The position numbers and the translations under genes were made by a program. The notes beneath the pieces are model-generated. The model was not told the origin of the DNA. It made no database searches and worked only from the letters and a program-made list of their open reading frames with translations. A stretch of DNA of 6,109 nt, from the NCBI GenBank assembly GCA_034090805.1, contig JAXDRV010000029.1:1-6109 (forward strand). The letters are read 5' to 3'. Below are positions 1-5,266 of this stretch, one piece after another (position 1 is the first letter of the stretch; the number at the start of each line of letters is the position of its first letter). This DNA is from Ornithomonoglobus_A sp034090805 (lineage in GTDB: Bacteria > Bacillota > Clostridia > UBA1381).

Positions 1-27
1 AATATTTTGAGAACAAAATATTTATTT
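1..27. repeat. Right part of a palindrome truncated by the window edge
   Basis: Bases 1-8 (AATATTTT) and 15-22 (AAAATATT) are perfectly complementary around the 6-base loop GAGAAC (9-14). The right arm appears to run on to base 27 (AAAATATTTATTT, 15-27). The outer five bases of the matching left arm are not in the window here, but they do occur at the other end (6088-6092). The full element would be two 13-base arms around GAGAAC. There is no T-tract and no gene. Its function is unknown. Confidence 0.75.
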
Positions 28-29
28 GG

Positions 30-70
30 GGTGCAAGGATTTTTTCATATTTATGAAAAAACCTTGCACC
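30..70. repeat. Long imperfect hairpin (18-bp stem, one bulge)
   Basis: The left arm GGTGCAAGG-a-TTTTTTCAT (30-48) pairs with the right arm ATGAAAAAACCTTGCACC (53-70). All 18 pairs are perfect apart from a bulged A at 39, and the loop is ATTT (49-52). No T-run follows on either strand, so it is not a standard intrinsic terminator. It abuts the next hairpin with no spacer (70|71). Confidence 0.85.
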
Positions 71-126
71 TGAACAATTATGAAACGCTTTTAAGCCGCT
101 ATGCGGCTGCGTTTCATAATTGTTCA
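71..126. repeat. Long two-tier hairpin (perfect 18-bp outer stem)
   Basis: The outer arms TGAACAATTATGAAACGC (71-88) and its exact reverse complement (109-126) form 18 perfect pairs. A second, GC-rich stem is nested inside: AGCCGC (94-99) with GCGGCT (103-108) around the loop TAT. The only unpaired stretch is TTTTA (89-93) on one side. No T-tract follows. As DNA this is a strong cruciform-type palindrome, and as RNA a very stable stem-loop. It lies about 50 bp beyond the stop of the kinase gene. Its role is unknown. Confidence 0.88.
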
Positions 127-139
127 GCAGTCATTAAAT

Positions 140-161
140 AAAAAGGGCATATGCCCTTTTT
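140..161. terminator. Bidirectional-looking intrinsic terminator ending the minus-strand operon
   Basis: This is a perfect 22-bp palindrome with arms AAAAAGGGCAT (140-150) and ATGCCCTTTTT (151-161). The GC core GGGC/GCCC can close an ATAT loop and is flanked by runs of A and T. Read on the minus strand, it starts 11 bases after the kinase stop codon and ends in TTTTTATTT, a good rho-independent terminator for the whole run. On the plus strand it ends in TTTTTGTTT, so it could also stop transcription entering from the left. Confidence 0.8.
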
Positions 162-172
162 GTTTATCCGTA

Positions 173-1249
173 CTATCTTGTCAAGTCATAAACAATTTCG
201 TTCAGCTCAGGTTCAATCACGTTTAATTCCGAAACAAGCTTGAACTGATTTCTTGCACGGTCAAGATTGTGGTGTTCACGATGTATTTTAAAATATGTAT
301 CTCCGTTCAAGTAATCGGTCAAAAATCTTATACCGCATTCATATGTAAGAAGCTTTGCGCTGAATGCAAGCAAATCTGTTTCCTTTTGTGTTATAACATC
401 TCTGACCTCACCTATATATCCTTTTGCAAAGGCTTTAAAGCATTCCTTATCAAAATGCACCTTATCAAGCTCTGTTTCGTCCTCGGCGGCAGTAGAACCG
501 CCCATTCTGAGCGCATCGCCGAAATCATAAAGCATACTTCCGGGCATAACGGTATCAAGGTCTATTACGCATACAGCCTCGCCGCTTGTTTTATCAAAAA
601 GAATATTGTTTATTTTTGTATCATTATGAGTAACACGCAGAGGAATTGAGTGATCCTGTATCCCGTTTACGACTACATCGGCAAAGGATGCGTTTTCAAG
701 CGCAAATTCTATTTCTTTTTGCACCTCGACAGCTCGTCCGGCTCTATCCTCGCTTATTGCTGTTTTCAGGTGTTCCACTCTTTTGGGAGTGTCATGGAAG
801 TCACGTATCGTTTCATGCAGAACATTAACCGGGAAATCATCAAGCATACGCTGGAATTTGCCAAAGCCCTTACCGGCATTGTACAAATCGGTCAAGGTCT
901 TATCATTCTCAACCGTCTTTGTGTCGGCAATAAATTTGTAAAGCCTGAATACATTGTCCTTATCATGCTCATAAAAGCTTTTTCCGTCAAATGCTTTCAG
1001 AACAGTCAGCGTTTCACGCTCCGGATCACCGTGGCTGTTGATTATTTTTTTGCGCAGAAAATCGGTTACATTTGTGATGTTTTCCATAACCTCAGCGGGA
1101 TTTTTAAACACATCTGTATTAATTCTCTGCAAAATATACTGTGATTTTTCGGTTTTATAGGTATCGTTTATGTGCCCGTTGCCGTACTGTCGTATCCTTG
1201 AGTTGACTTCAAATTTTTTAAGCACTTCGTTTAAGTCCACTTTATTCAC
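173..1249 (-). CDS. nahK: NahK-like N-acetylhexosamine 1-kinase (aminoglycoside phosphotransferase fold)
   Basis: This 358-residue protein matches the length of NahK, the anomeric kinase that phosphorylates GlcNAc or GalNAc at C1 with ATP in the cytoplasm, feeding amino-sugar salvage. The visible landmarks are a glycine-rich N-terminal loop GNGHINDTY (23-31), YILQRINTDVFKNP (38-51), the catalytic Brenner motif HNDTKINN (H208, N209, D210, N215), and the metal-binding segment VIDLDTVMPG (D230, D232). The start is GTG at 1249, with AAGGAG 10 nt upstream; no ATG fits better. It is the last gene of the operon, 28 nt after rsfS, followed by a strong terminator. No lacto-N-biose phosphorylase or other sugar gene is nearby, so the exact substrate is inferred from family resemblance. 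Another sugar or choline kinase of this fold is the alternative. Confidence 0.85.
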   Translation of the reverse strand: MNKVDLNEVLKKFEVNSRIRQYGNGHINDTYKTEKSQYILQRINTDVFKNPAEVMENITNVTDFLRKKIINSHGDPERETLTVLKAFDGKSFYEHDKDNVFRLYKFIADTKTVENDKTLTDLYNAGKGFGKFQRMLDDFPVNVLHETIRDFHDTPKRVEHLKTAISEDRAGRAVEVQKEIEFALENASFADVVVNGIQDHSIPLRVTHNDTKINNILFDKTSGEAVCVIDLDTVMPGSMLYDFGDALRMGGSTAAEDETELDKVHFDKECFKAFAKGYIGEVRDVITQKETDLLAFSAKLLTYECGIRFLTDYLNGDTYFKIHREHHNLDRARNQFKLVSELNVIEPELNEIVYDLTR

Positions 1250-1277
1250 TTTGGTTGCTCTCCTTTTTATATTCCTC

Positions 1278-1616
1278 TTATACGTTATCCCACAATCTCT
1301 CTATTGCATAAAACTCACGTGTTTCCTGCTGCATTACGTGAACTATAACATCACCGTAATCCATCAGAATCCACGAGCCGCCTCTGTAGCCCTCCTTATG
1401 GCTGACAGGGCAGCCTGCCTCGTCCATCTTTTCCTCAACCTCGTCAACACAGGCTCTTACCTGGACATTAGACTGACAAGACGCTACGATAAAATAATCT
1501 CCGAGCGATGTCTGTTCCTTGACGTCAAGCACCTCAATATTGGTTGCTTTTTTATCATCAAGCGCCTTTTTTATGATTTCAACCTTTTCATTCACAGTCT
1601 TTTCCGCATTATTCAT
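1278..1616 (-). CDS. rsfS: Ribosome silencing factor RsfS
   Basis: RsfS (RsfA, YbeB, B. subtilis YqeL; once DUF143) binds ribosomal protein uL14 on the 50S subunit and blocks subunit joining, lowering translation during starvation. Family signatures, numbered from the upstream ATG at 1628, are LGDYFIVAS (42-50), QVRACVDEVEEKM (56-68), EGYRGGSWILMDYGDVIVHVM (79-99) and a C-terminal FYAIERLW. The length of about 112 residues is normal. The start is ambiguous. AAAGGAG (1631-1637) lies only 2 nt before the ATG at 1628, too close for normal initiation, and 14 nt before the ATG at 1616. I prefer 1616, but 1628 (116 residues) is possible. Its position after yqeK repeats the order seen in Bacillus. 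Confidence 0.93.
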   Translation of the reverse strand: MNNAEKTVNEKVEIIKKALDDKKATNIEVLDVKEQTSLGDYFIVASCQSNVQVRACVDEVEEKMDEAGCPVSHKEGYRGGSWILMDYGDVIVHVMQQETREFYAIERLWDNV

Positions 1617-1630
1617 ATTTATGACCATGA

Positions 1631-1637
1631 CTCCTTT
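1631..1637 (-). promoter_or_regulatory. Shine-Dalgarno site that makes the rsfS start ambiguous
   Basis: AAAGGAG on the minus strand is a strong anti-16S match. It lies 2 nt from the first in-frame ATG (1628) and 14 nt from the second (1616), so neither spacing is ideal. Confidence 0.7.
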
Positions 1638-1659
1638 CTATGATTGTTTTATTGTGTAA

Positions 1660-2226
1660 TTATAAAATACATTCATTATAACTGACAAGCGTGTCGGGGT
1701 GAATCGGCTTGTTTGCTTTTATATTAAACAGCAGCGACTGCCTGACACATAGAAAAAATGCCTCGTTTATATCATTTTGAGCTGATCTTCTCAGCTTGTC
1801 AACACCGTCAAAATCACGCCCCGGCTCTATCATATCAGCAGTATATATTATCTTATCAAGAAGCGTCATGCCGTGTCCGCCTACCGTATGACGGCGTATC
1901 GCATTGAGTATTTCCTCATCGCAAATCCCATATTCCCGCCTTGCCGTTTCCGCACCGAGAGGAGCATGAATAACAGGCGGACAGGAAAGCGTAATATCAT
2001 CAAGCTCAAGCTTGTATTCTCTGCATTTTTCAAGCTGCTCGGATATTTTCATACCCTTTGCGCAGTCGTGGAACATACCGGCAATATACGCCTTTTCAGC
2101 GTCTGCGCCGAATTTTTCGGCAAGCATAACTGCCGTGTCACGCACTCCCTTACAATGCTTGAAGCGTTTTTCGGGCAAGGCTGCCTTGAGCTTTTTTATA
2201 AAAGCTTCATCAACTATATTCTTCAA
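1660..2226 (-). CDS. yqeK: HD-domain Ap4A hydrolase YqeK
   Basis: This 188-residue HD-superfamily phosphohydrolase belongs to the YqeK family, which splits diadenosine tetraphosphate symmetrically into two ADP and so limits this stress nucleotide. All expected metal ligands are visible: H24 (HCKGVRD), the H53-D54 pair (GMFHDCAKG), H87 (VIHAPLG), H113 (RRHT) and D131 (YTADMIEPGR). The start codon is TTG at 2226, supported by AGGTGA 6 nt upstream. No in-frame ATG is close, and residue 1 sits where the family normally begins. The nadD stop TAG overlaps the first two bases of this SD, and the gap to nadD is 10 nt, which suggests translational coupling. The nadD-yqeK-rsfS order is typical of Firmicutes. 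Confidence 0.93.
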   Translation of the reverse strand: MKNIVDEAFIKKLKAALPEKRFKHCKGVRDTAVMLAEKFGADAEKAYIAGMFHDCAKGMKISEQLEKCREYKLELDDITLSCPPVIHAPLGAETARREYGICDEEILNAIRRHTVGGHGMTLLDKIIYTADMIEPGRDFDGVDKLRRSAQNDINEAFFLCVRQSLLFNIKANKPIHPDTLVSYNECIL

Positions 2227-2232
2227 AAAATA

Positions 2233-2238
2233 TCACCT
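2233..2238 (-). promoter_or_regulatory. Shine-Dalgarno AGGTGA fixing the TTG start of yqeK
   Basis: AGGTGA sits 6 nt before the TTG at 2226 and overlaps the nadD stop codon (2237-2239). It is the main reason to accept a TTG start here. Confidence 0.75.
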
Positions 2239-2812
2239 ATTTATACAAGTTATTTTCTATTATAAAATCAAGCACACTGTCGGGAAGCATATGCTTTACA
2301 CTCTTCCCCTCATGTATACGCCTGCGAATTTCCGAAGATGACAAGCCGAAAATTGGAGCGACAATCGGAAGTATTTCCCCGCCGAAACGACCTCTTGTTT
2401 CACCGATTGCAGCGTCAAGGCTTTCTTTTGATTTTCTCGGAAACACCAAAAGAGTGCACAGCTCAAGGATTCTTTCCGGCTTGTACCATTTCCCTATATC
2501 CTCAAGAGAATCCTCGCCTATAATAAAGAACAGCCTGTCCGAAGAACTCGCAAAATGCTCAAGCGTATGCACCGTATACGAATATTCCTCTTTATCAACC
2601 TCATATGAGCTTATTTCAAATTCATCGCCTGCCGCAAGCGCAGTCATTTTATGCCGCATATGCTTGTCGAGAACTCCGCTTTTATGCGGGGGATTGCCGC
2701 CTGTCATGAATATCACCTTATCAAGAGAGTATTGCTCCATTGCATATCGTGCGATAATCAAATGCGCATTGTGGATAGGATTAAAGGTCCCGCCCATTAT
2801 TCCGATCTTCAT
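2237..2812 (-). CDS. nadD: Nicotinate-nucleotide adenylyltransferase NadD
   Basis: NadD transfers AMP from ATP to nicotinate mononucleotide to give deamido-NAD, the penultimate step of NAD synthesis in the cytoplasm. The 191-residue protein has the nucleotidyltransferase signature GGTFNPIHNAH (7-17, H14 and H17 being the HxxH pair), the substrate loop GGNPPHK (38-44), SYTVHTL (78-84), FIIGEDS (96-102) followed by W109, and the C-terminal ATP motif SSSEIRRRI (158-166, usually ISSTxIR). The ATG at 2812 overlaps the yhbY stop by 4 nt (ATGA). There is no clear Shine-Dalgarno in front, so translation probably depends on coupling to yhbY. Length and motifs are complete, and it is an essential core gene in most bacteria. 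Confidence 0.96.
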   Translation of the reverse strand: MKIGIMGGTFNPIHNAHLIIARYAMEQYSLDKVIFMTGGNPPHKSGVLDKHMRHKMTALAAGDEFEISSYEVDKEEYSYTVHTLEHFASSSDRLFFIIGEDSLEDIGKWYKPERILELCTLLVFPRKSKESLDAAIGETRGRFGGEILPIVAPIFGLSSSEIRRRIHEGKSVKHMLPDSVLDFIIENNLYK

Positions 2813-3111
2813 TTTTTCGGCAGCTCTATTCTGCGGTGCTTTTCCTCATGAGCTTTTCGATAAATAATGAATATGCTGCCTATTGCCTGAACAGGCTCTG
2901 CGCCAAGCTTATCCGCCACCTCGCCGCACGTTTCCTTCGTATCGAGCAAAGCCGTTTCAAGGATTTTTATCTTTATAAGCTCACGCTTTTCGAGAGCCTC
3001 CTCAAGCGCCTTCAGCACCGCATCGGTAACGCCCTCCTTGCCTATTCTGAAAATCGGCTCAAGCACGTGTCCCTCACGGCGCAGCCACGCACGCTGTTTG
3101 CTTGTTATCAT
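2809..3111 (-). CDS. yhbY: YhbY-family (CRM-domain) RNA-binding protein
   Basis: YhbY (YqeI in B. subtilis) is a one-domain CRM protein associated with pre-50S ribosomal particles. From the ATG at 3111 it is 100 residues and begins MITSKQRAWLRREGH, close to the family N-terminus MLTxKQKxxLR. Other landmarks are the loop IGKEGVTD (GxxG type), ALEKRELIKIKIL, a C-terminal IGSIFIIYR strand, and the typical basic tail ending IELPKK. An upstream in-frame TTG (3135) would give 108 residues, but its following codons are the AAAGGA Shine-Dalgarno itself, so it is rejected. The SD lies 15 nt before the ATG; a GTG at 3123 is only 3 nt away. It is 27 nt downstream of the cysteine-rich gene and overlaps nadD by 4 nt. 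Confidence 0.94.
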   Translation of the reverse strand: MITSKQRAWLRREGHVLEPIFRIGKEGVTDAVLKALEEALEKRELIKIKILETALLDTKETCGEVADKLGAEPVQAIGSIFIIYRKAHEEKHRRIELPKK

Positions 3112-3126
3112 ATCTGCGACCACGCT

Positions 3127-3132
3127 TCCTTT
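3127..3132 (-). promoter_or_regulatory. Shine-Dalgarno AAAGGA deciding the yhbY start
   Basis: AAAGGA lies inside the longer reading frame that opens at TTG 3135, which argues against that start. The distance to the preferred ATG (3111) is 15 nt, unusually long. Confidence 0.6.
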
Positions 3133-3138
3133 CAAATA

Positions 3139-3369
3139 TTATTCTATATTTGCTATTATTTCTTTATAATTTGTTTGTTCCTTTATGTAATCGTTAAGGC
3201 AAATCAAATTTGTACAGGTGTATCCGATTGCATTATATCGGCAGTACATCTCATCCTCGGTACATCCGTCGCACAGGCACATCTGCCCTTTAGCAATCGG
3301 AATAACAACATAATCATTATCGTTAAGAAGCTTTTTTGCCTCCTCGATTTTCTGTTCAAGCTCGGTCAT
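3139..3369 (-). CDS. Small cysteine-rich protein of unknown function
   Basis: I do not recognise this 76-residue protein. It starts at an ATG with GGAG 6 nt upstream, a good ribosome site, and it sits in line with its neighbours (38 nt after hydG, 27 nt before yhbY), so it is likely a real gene. Residues 1-19 look like a charged amphipathic helix (ELEQKIEEAKKLL), and 20-26 (YVVIPIA) like a beta strand. The middle holds six cysteines at 31, 33, 36, 43, 52 and 57 (CxCxxC, then Cx8C and Cx4C). That could bind zinc or an Fe-S cluster, or form disulfides. There is no signal peptide or membrane segment, so it is probably cytosolic. Being directly after hydG, a metal or cluster role in hydrogenase maturation is possible, but this is only inference. 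Confidence 0.75.
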   Translation of the reverse strand: MTELEQKIEEAKKLLNDNDYVVIPIAKGQMCLCDGCTEDEMYCRYNAIGYTCTNLICLNDYIKEQTNYKEIIANIE

Positions 3370-3407
3370 TATAATCTCCGTTCCCGCCGCAAAGCGGCAT
3401 CAAAAAA

Positions 3408-4826
3408 TTAAAATCTGAAATCACGCCGTCCGCCTTCAATATCCCTTATGTATTCCTCCGCAAGACGTCTTACGTTATCGTTGGGAATATTGTTAAGCTC
3501 CGCCGCAATCAGCTTTTCTCCGTTCGCTTTCGTCTTTTCGGACGCATAGTCCGTCAGATATTCCTTAAGCGTCATAAGAGCGTTCGGCTGACAGCAATTT
3601 TGTATTGCCCCGGTCTTTGCAAGTGACATAAACCTGTCTCCTGTTCTCCCCTCACGGTAGCAGGCGGTGCAAAAGCTCGGAATGTATCCCAGTTCCATAA
3701 GCCAGTTGACTACCTCATCAAGTGTTCTCGTATCACTGCGGTCAAACTGTGAGGTGTTTTCTTCCTCCGGTTCGTCCTCGGCATAGCCGCCAACGCTTGT
3801 TCTCGATGCTCCGCTTATCTGAGAAATGCCCAGCTCAAGAGCCTTTTTGCGGTTTTTCTCACTTTCTCTTGTTGAAACTATCATTCCTGTATACGGAACG
3901 GCAATTCTTATTATTGCAACGATCTTCTGCCATACCGCATCGGGTACTGCATTAGAAAAATCATTTACATCAATATCATCTGCCGGGCAGATTCTCGGCA
4001 CGCTTACGGTGTGCGGACCTACTCCGAATTTTGCTTCAAGATGCTCTGCGTGCATAAGCAGTCCGACAAGCTCGTAGCGGTGAGTATCAAGACCAAACAG
4101 AACTCCCAGTCCCACATCGTCTATGCCGCCCTCCATGGCTCTGTCCATCGCCTCGGTATGGTAGCAGTAATCGTGCTTGGGGCCTGCGGGATGCAGCTTT
4201 TCGTAATGCTCCTTATGGTATGTTTCCTGGAACAGAATATACGTACCTATCCCCGCTTCTTTTAAGCGTCTGTAATTTTCAACCGTAGTTGCGGCGATAT
4301 TTACATTCACTCGGCGTATTGCTCCGTTTTTATGCTTAATCGAATATATCGTCTTGATGCACTCAAGAATATATTCAATCGGATTGTTTACCGGGTCCTC
4401 TCCCGCCTCAAGCGCAAGACGTTTATGCCCCATATCCTGAAGAGCTATCGTCTCTTCTTTCACCTGCTCCTGCGTAAGCTTTTTACGAGGAATAGATTTG
4501 TTTTTTACATGGTAAGGACAGTATACGCAGCTGTTTATACAATAATTGGAAAGATACAGTGGTGCAAACATAACTATTCTGTTGCCGTAAATTTTTTGTT
4601 TTATTTCACGTGCAAGGGCATACAACTCTTCGTTTATTTCAGGATCGTCGCAATCAAGCAGCACAGCCGCTTCACGATGAGTTATTCCCTTGCAGGCTCT
4701 TGCCTTGTTTAGTATTTCCCTTGCAAAAGCCGTGTTATTCTTGTTCTTTTCCGCAAAGCTGAGGGTTTCGAGAATTTCCTCGTGATTTATAAATTCCTCT
4801 GCCGCAGATGATTTTGGATTATACAT
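3408..4826 (-). CDS. hydG: [FeFe]-hydrogenase H-cluster radical SAM maturase HydG
   Basis: HydG is a radical SAM tyrosine lyase. It cleaves tyrosine to p-cresol and dehydroglycine, from which the CO and cyanide ligands of the [FeFe]-hydrogenase H-cluster are made; it works with HydE and HydF in the cytoplasm. At 472 residues it is family length. The SAM-cluster motif CINSCVYC places ligands at C96, C100 and C103 (CX3CX2C), followed by PYH as in HydG. The C-terminal auxiliary cluster motif CTACYREGRTGDRF...NCC gives C386, C389 and C412 (CX2CX22C), which separates it from the related thiamine enzyme ThiH. The start is ATG 4826, with GGGAGG 8 nt upstream. An upstream in-frame ATG (4910) would lie inside the divergent gene and is rejected. 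It heads the minus-strand run; hydE, hydF and a hydrogenase are not in the window. Confidence 0.97.
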   Translation of the reverse strand: MYNPKSSAAEEFINHEEILETLSFAEKNKNNTAFAREILNKARACKGITHREAAVLLDCDDPEINEELYALAREIKQKIYGNRIVMFAPLYLSNYCINSCVYCPYHVKNKSIPRKKLTQEQVKEETIALQDMGHKRLALEAGEDPVNNPIEYILECIKTIYSIKHKNGAIRRVNVNIAATTVENYRRLKEAGIGTYILFQETYHKEHYEKLHPAGPKHDYCYHTEAMDRAMEGGIDDVGLGVLFGLDTHRYELVGLLMHAEHLEAKFGVGPHTVSVPRICPADDIDVNDFSNAVPDAVWQKIVAIIRIAVPYTGMIVSTRESEKNRKKALELGISQISGASRTSVGGYAEDEPEEENTSQFDRSDTRTLDEVVNWLMELGYIPSFCTACYREGRTGDRFMSLAKTGAIQNCCQPNALMTLKEYLTDYASEKTKANGEKLIAAELNNIPNDNVRRLAEEYIRDIEGGRRDFRF

Positions 4827-4834
4827 TTTTTTGT

Positions 4835-4840
4835 CCTCCC
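4835..4840 (-). promoter_or_regulatory. Shine-Dalgarno GGGAGG fixing the hydG start
   Basis: This near-perfect ribosome site ends 8 nt before the ATG at 4826. It excludes the 28-residue N-terminal extension possible from 4910. Confidence 0.85.
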
Positions 4841-4842
4841 AC

Positions 4843-4871
4843 TTGACATTTATTTTAATTTGGTTTACAAT
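4843..4871 (+). promoter_or_regulatory. Sigma-A (sigma-70 type) promoter of the hydrogenase regulator gene
   Basis: A perfect -35 TTGACA (4843-4848) is followed after exactly 17 bp by -10 TACAAT (4866-4871). Transcription should start near 4878, giving a leader of about 20 nt with GAGGTG (4890-4895) before the ATG at 4901. It is the best promoter match in the window. Confidence 0.85.
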
Positions 4872-4880
4872 ATTAATAAA
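4852..4880 (-). promoter_or_regulatory. Candidate hydG operon promoter overlapping the divergent one
   Basis: On the minus strand, TTTATT (4880-4875; 3 of 6 to consensus) and TAAAAT (4857-4852; 5 of 6) are 17 bp apart, placing a start near 4845 and a leader of about 19 nt. It shares most of its bases with the plus-strand promoter. The region is very AT-rich, so the match could be chance. Confidence 0.4.
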
Positions 4881-4900
4881 TACATATGCGAGGTGTGTAA

Positions 4901-5146
4901 ATGGAAACAAGAATTGCCCTTATCGGTATTATCGTGGAGGATTTAAACTCCACCGATAAAATAAACGAAATACTGCACGAATATAACGATTATATCGTCG
5001 GACGCATGGGACTTCCGTACAGAAGCCGGGGCGTTGCGATAATAAGCGTTGTTATTGACGCACCGAACGACGTTATCAGCGCCGTATCCGGGCAACTCGG
5101 CAGAATTAAGGGTGTCAGCTCCAAGGTTCAGTATACCAAGGCATGA
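4901..5146 (+). CDS. TM1266-family iron-only hydrogenase system regulator
   Basis: This 81-residue protein matches the small family annotated as putative iron-only hydrogenase system regulator (Thermotoga TM1266 type), an ACT/NikR-C-like ferredoxin fold. Typical sequence is METRIALIGIIVED (1-14), INEILHEYNDYIVGRMGLPY (21-40), RGVAIISVVIDAPNDVISAVSG (43-64) and LGRIKGV (66-72), a beta-alpha-beta-beta-alpha-beta layout. There is no DNA-binding domain, so any regulation would be through ligand sensing or a partner. It is cytosolic. The start ATG has GAGGTG about 5 nt upstream and its own strong promoter. It diverges from hydG, matching the family's habit of lying beside hydrogenase maturation genes. 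The regulatory role is a family inference, not demonstrated by the sequence. Confidence 0.92.
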   Translation: METRIALIGIIVEDLNSTDKINEILHEYNDYIVGRMGLPYRSRGVAIISVVIDAPNDVISAVSGQLGRIKGVSSKVQYTKA

Positions 5147-5188
5147 GCTTCTTGCTCGGAAAAATCCTCGCAGTCAGTACATCTACAT

Positions 5189-5194
5189 TATAAT
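5189..5194 (+). promoter_or_regulatory. Possible -10 element before the shell-protein gene
   Basis: A perfect TATAAT lies in the 120-nt gap after the regulator gene, but no recognisable -35 is present 16-18 bp upstream (the bases there are GC-rich, CCTCGC). The gap also has no convincing terminator, so the shell gene may simply be read through from the regulator promoter. Confidence 0.3.
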
Positions 5195-5248
5195 ATCACA
5201 TTTAAAACGATTTTTCAAGTATTTACAGCATAAATTTCACAAAAAATG

Positions 5249-5253
5249 AAAGG
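5249..5253 (+). promoter_or_regulatory. Weak Shine-Dalgarno AAAGG favouring the downstream shell-protein start
   Basis: AAAGG lies directly after the upstream ATG (5246) and 13 nt before the ATG at 5267. The upstream ATG has no Shine-Dalgarno, only TTCACAAAAA. The later start is therefore favoured, with a long spacing. Confidence 0.45.
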
Positions 5254-5266
5254 TTTTTACATACAA

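Noticed and set aside
1..172. CRISPR array
   Set aside because: The repeats at the edges are inverted hairpins with different sequences, not direct repeats with regular spacers, and no cas gene is present.
650..1144. 164-codon open frame on the plus strand
   Set aside because: It lies wholly antisense to the NahK-like gene, has no recognisable domain or good ribosome site, and its composition is that expected of a shadow frame.
3386..3398. Small hairpin GCCGC-AAA-GCGGC between hydG and the cysteine-rich gene
   Set aside because: Only 5 bp, with no T-run after it on either strand, so it is not a terminator. It may be chance or a minor RNA-processing site.
2836..3411. 191-codon open frame on the plus strand
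   Set aside because: It is antisense to yhbY and the cysteine-rich gene and spans an intergenic gap. No domain is recognisable, and the minus-strand genes have family matches and linkage.
4827..4910. 28-residue N-terminal extension of HydG from ATG 4910
   Set aside because: It would overlap the divergent regulator gene and its promoter. The GGGAGG site 8 nt before ATG 4826 and the normal HydG length support the shorter form.
5145..5157. Possible terminator after the regulator gene (GAGC-TTCTT-GCTC)
   Set aside because: The stem is only 4 bp and is followed by GGAAAAATCC rather than a T-run.
5159..5216. Inverted repeat GAAAAATC / GATTTTTC around the TATAAT before the shell gene
   Set aside because: The arms are 8 bp, A/T-rich and 42 nt apart. 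A match of this kind is expected by chance in such sequence.
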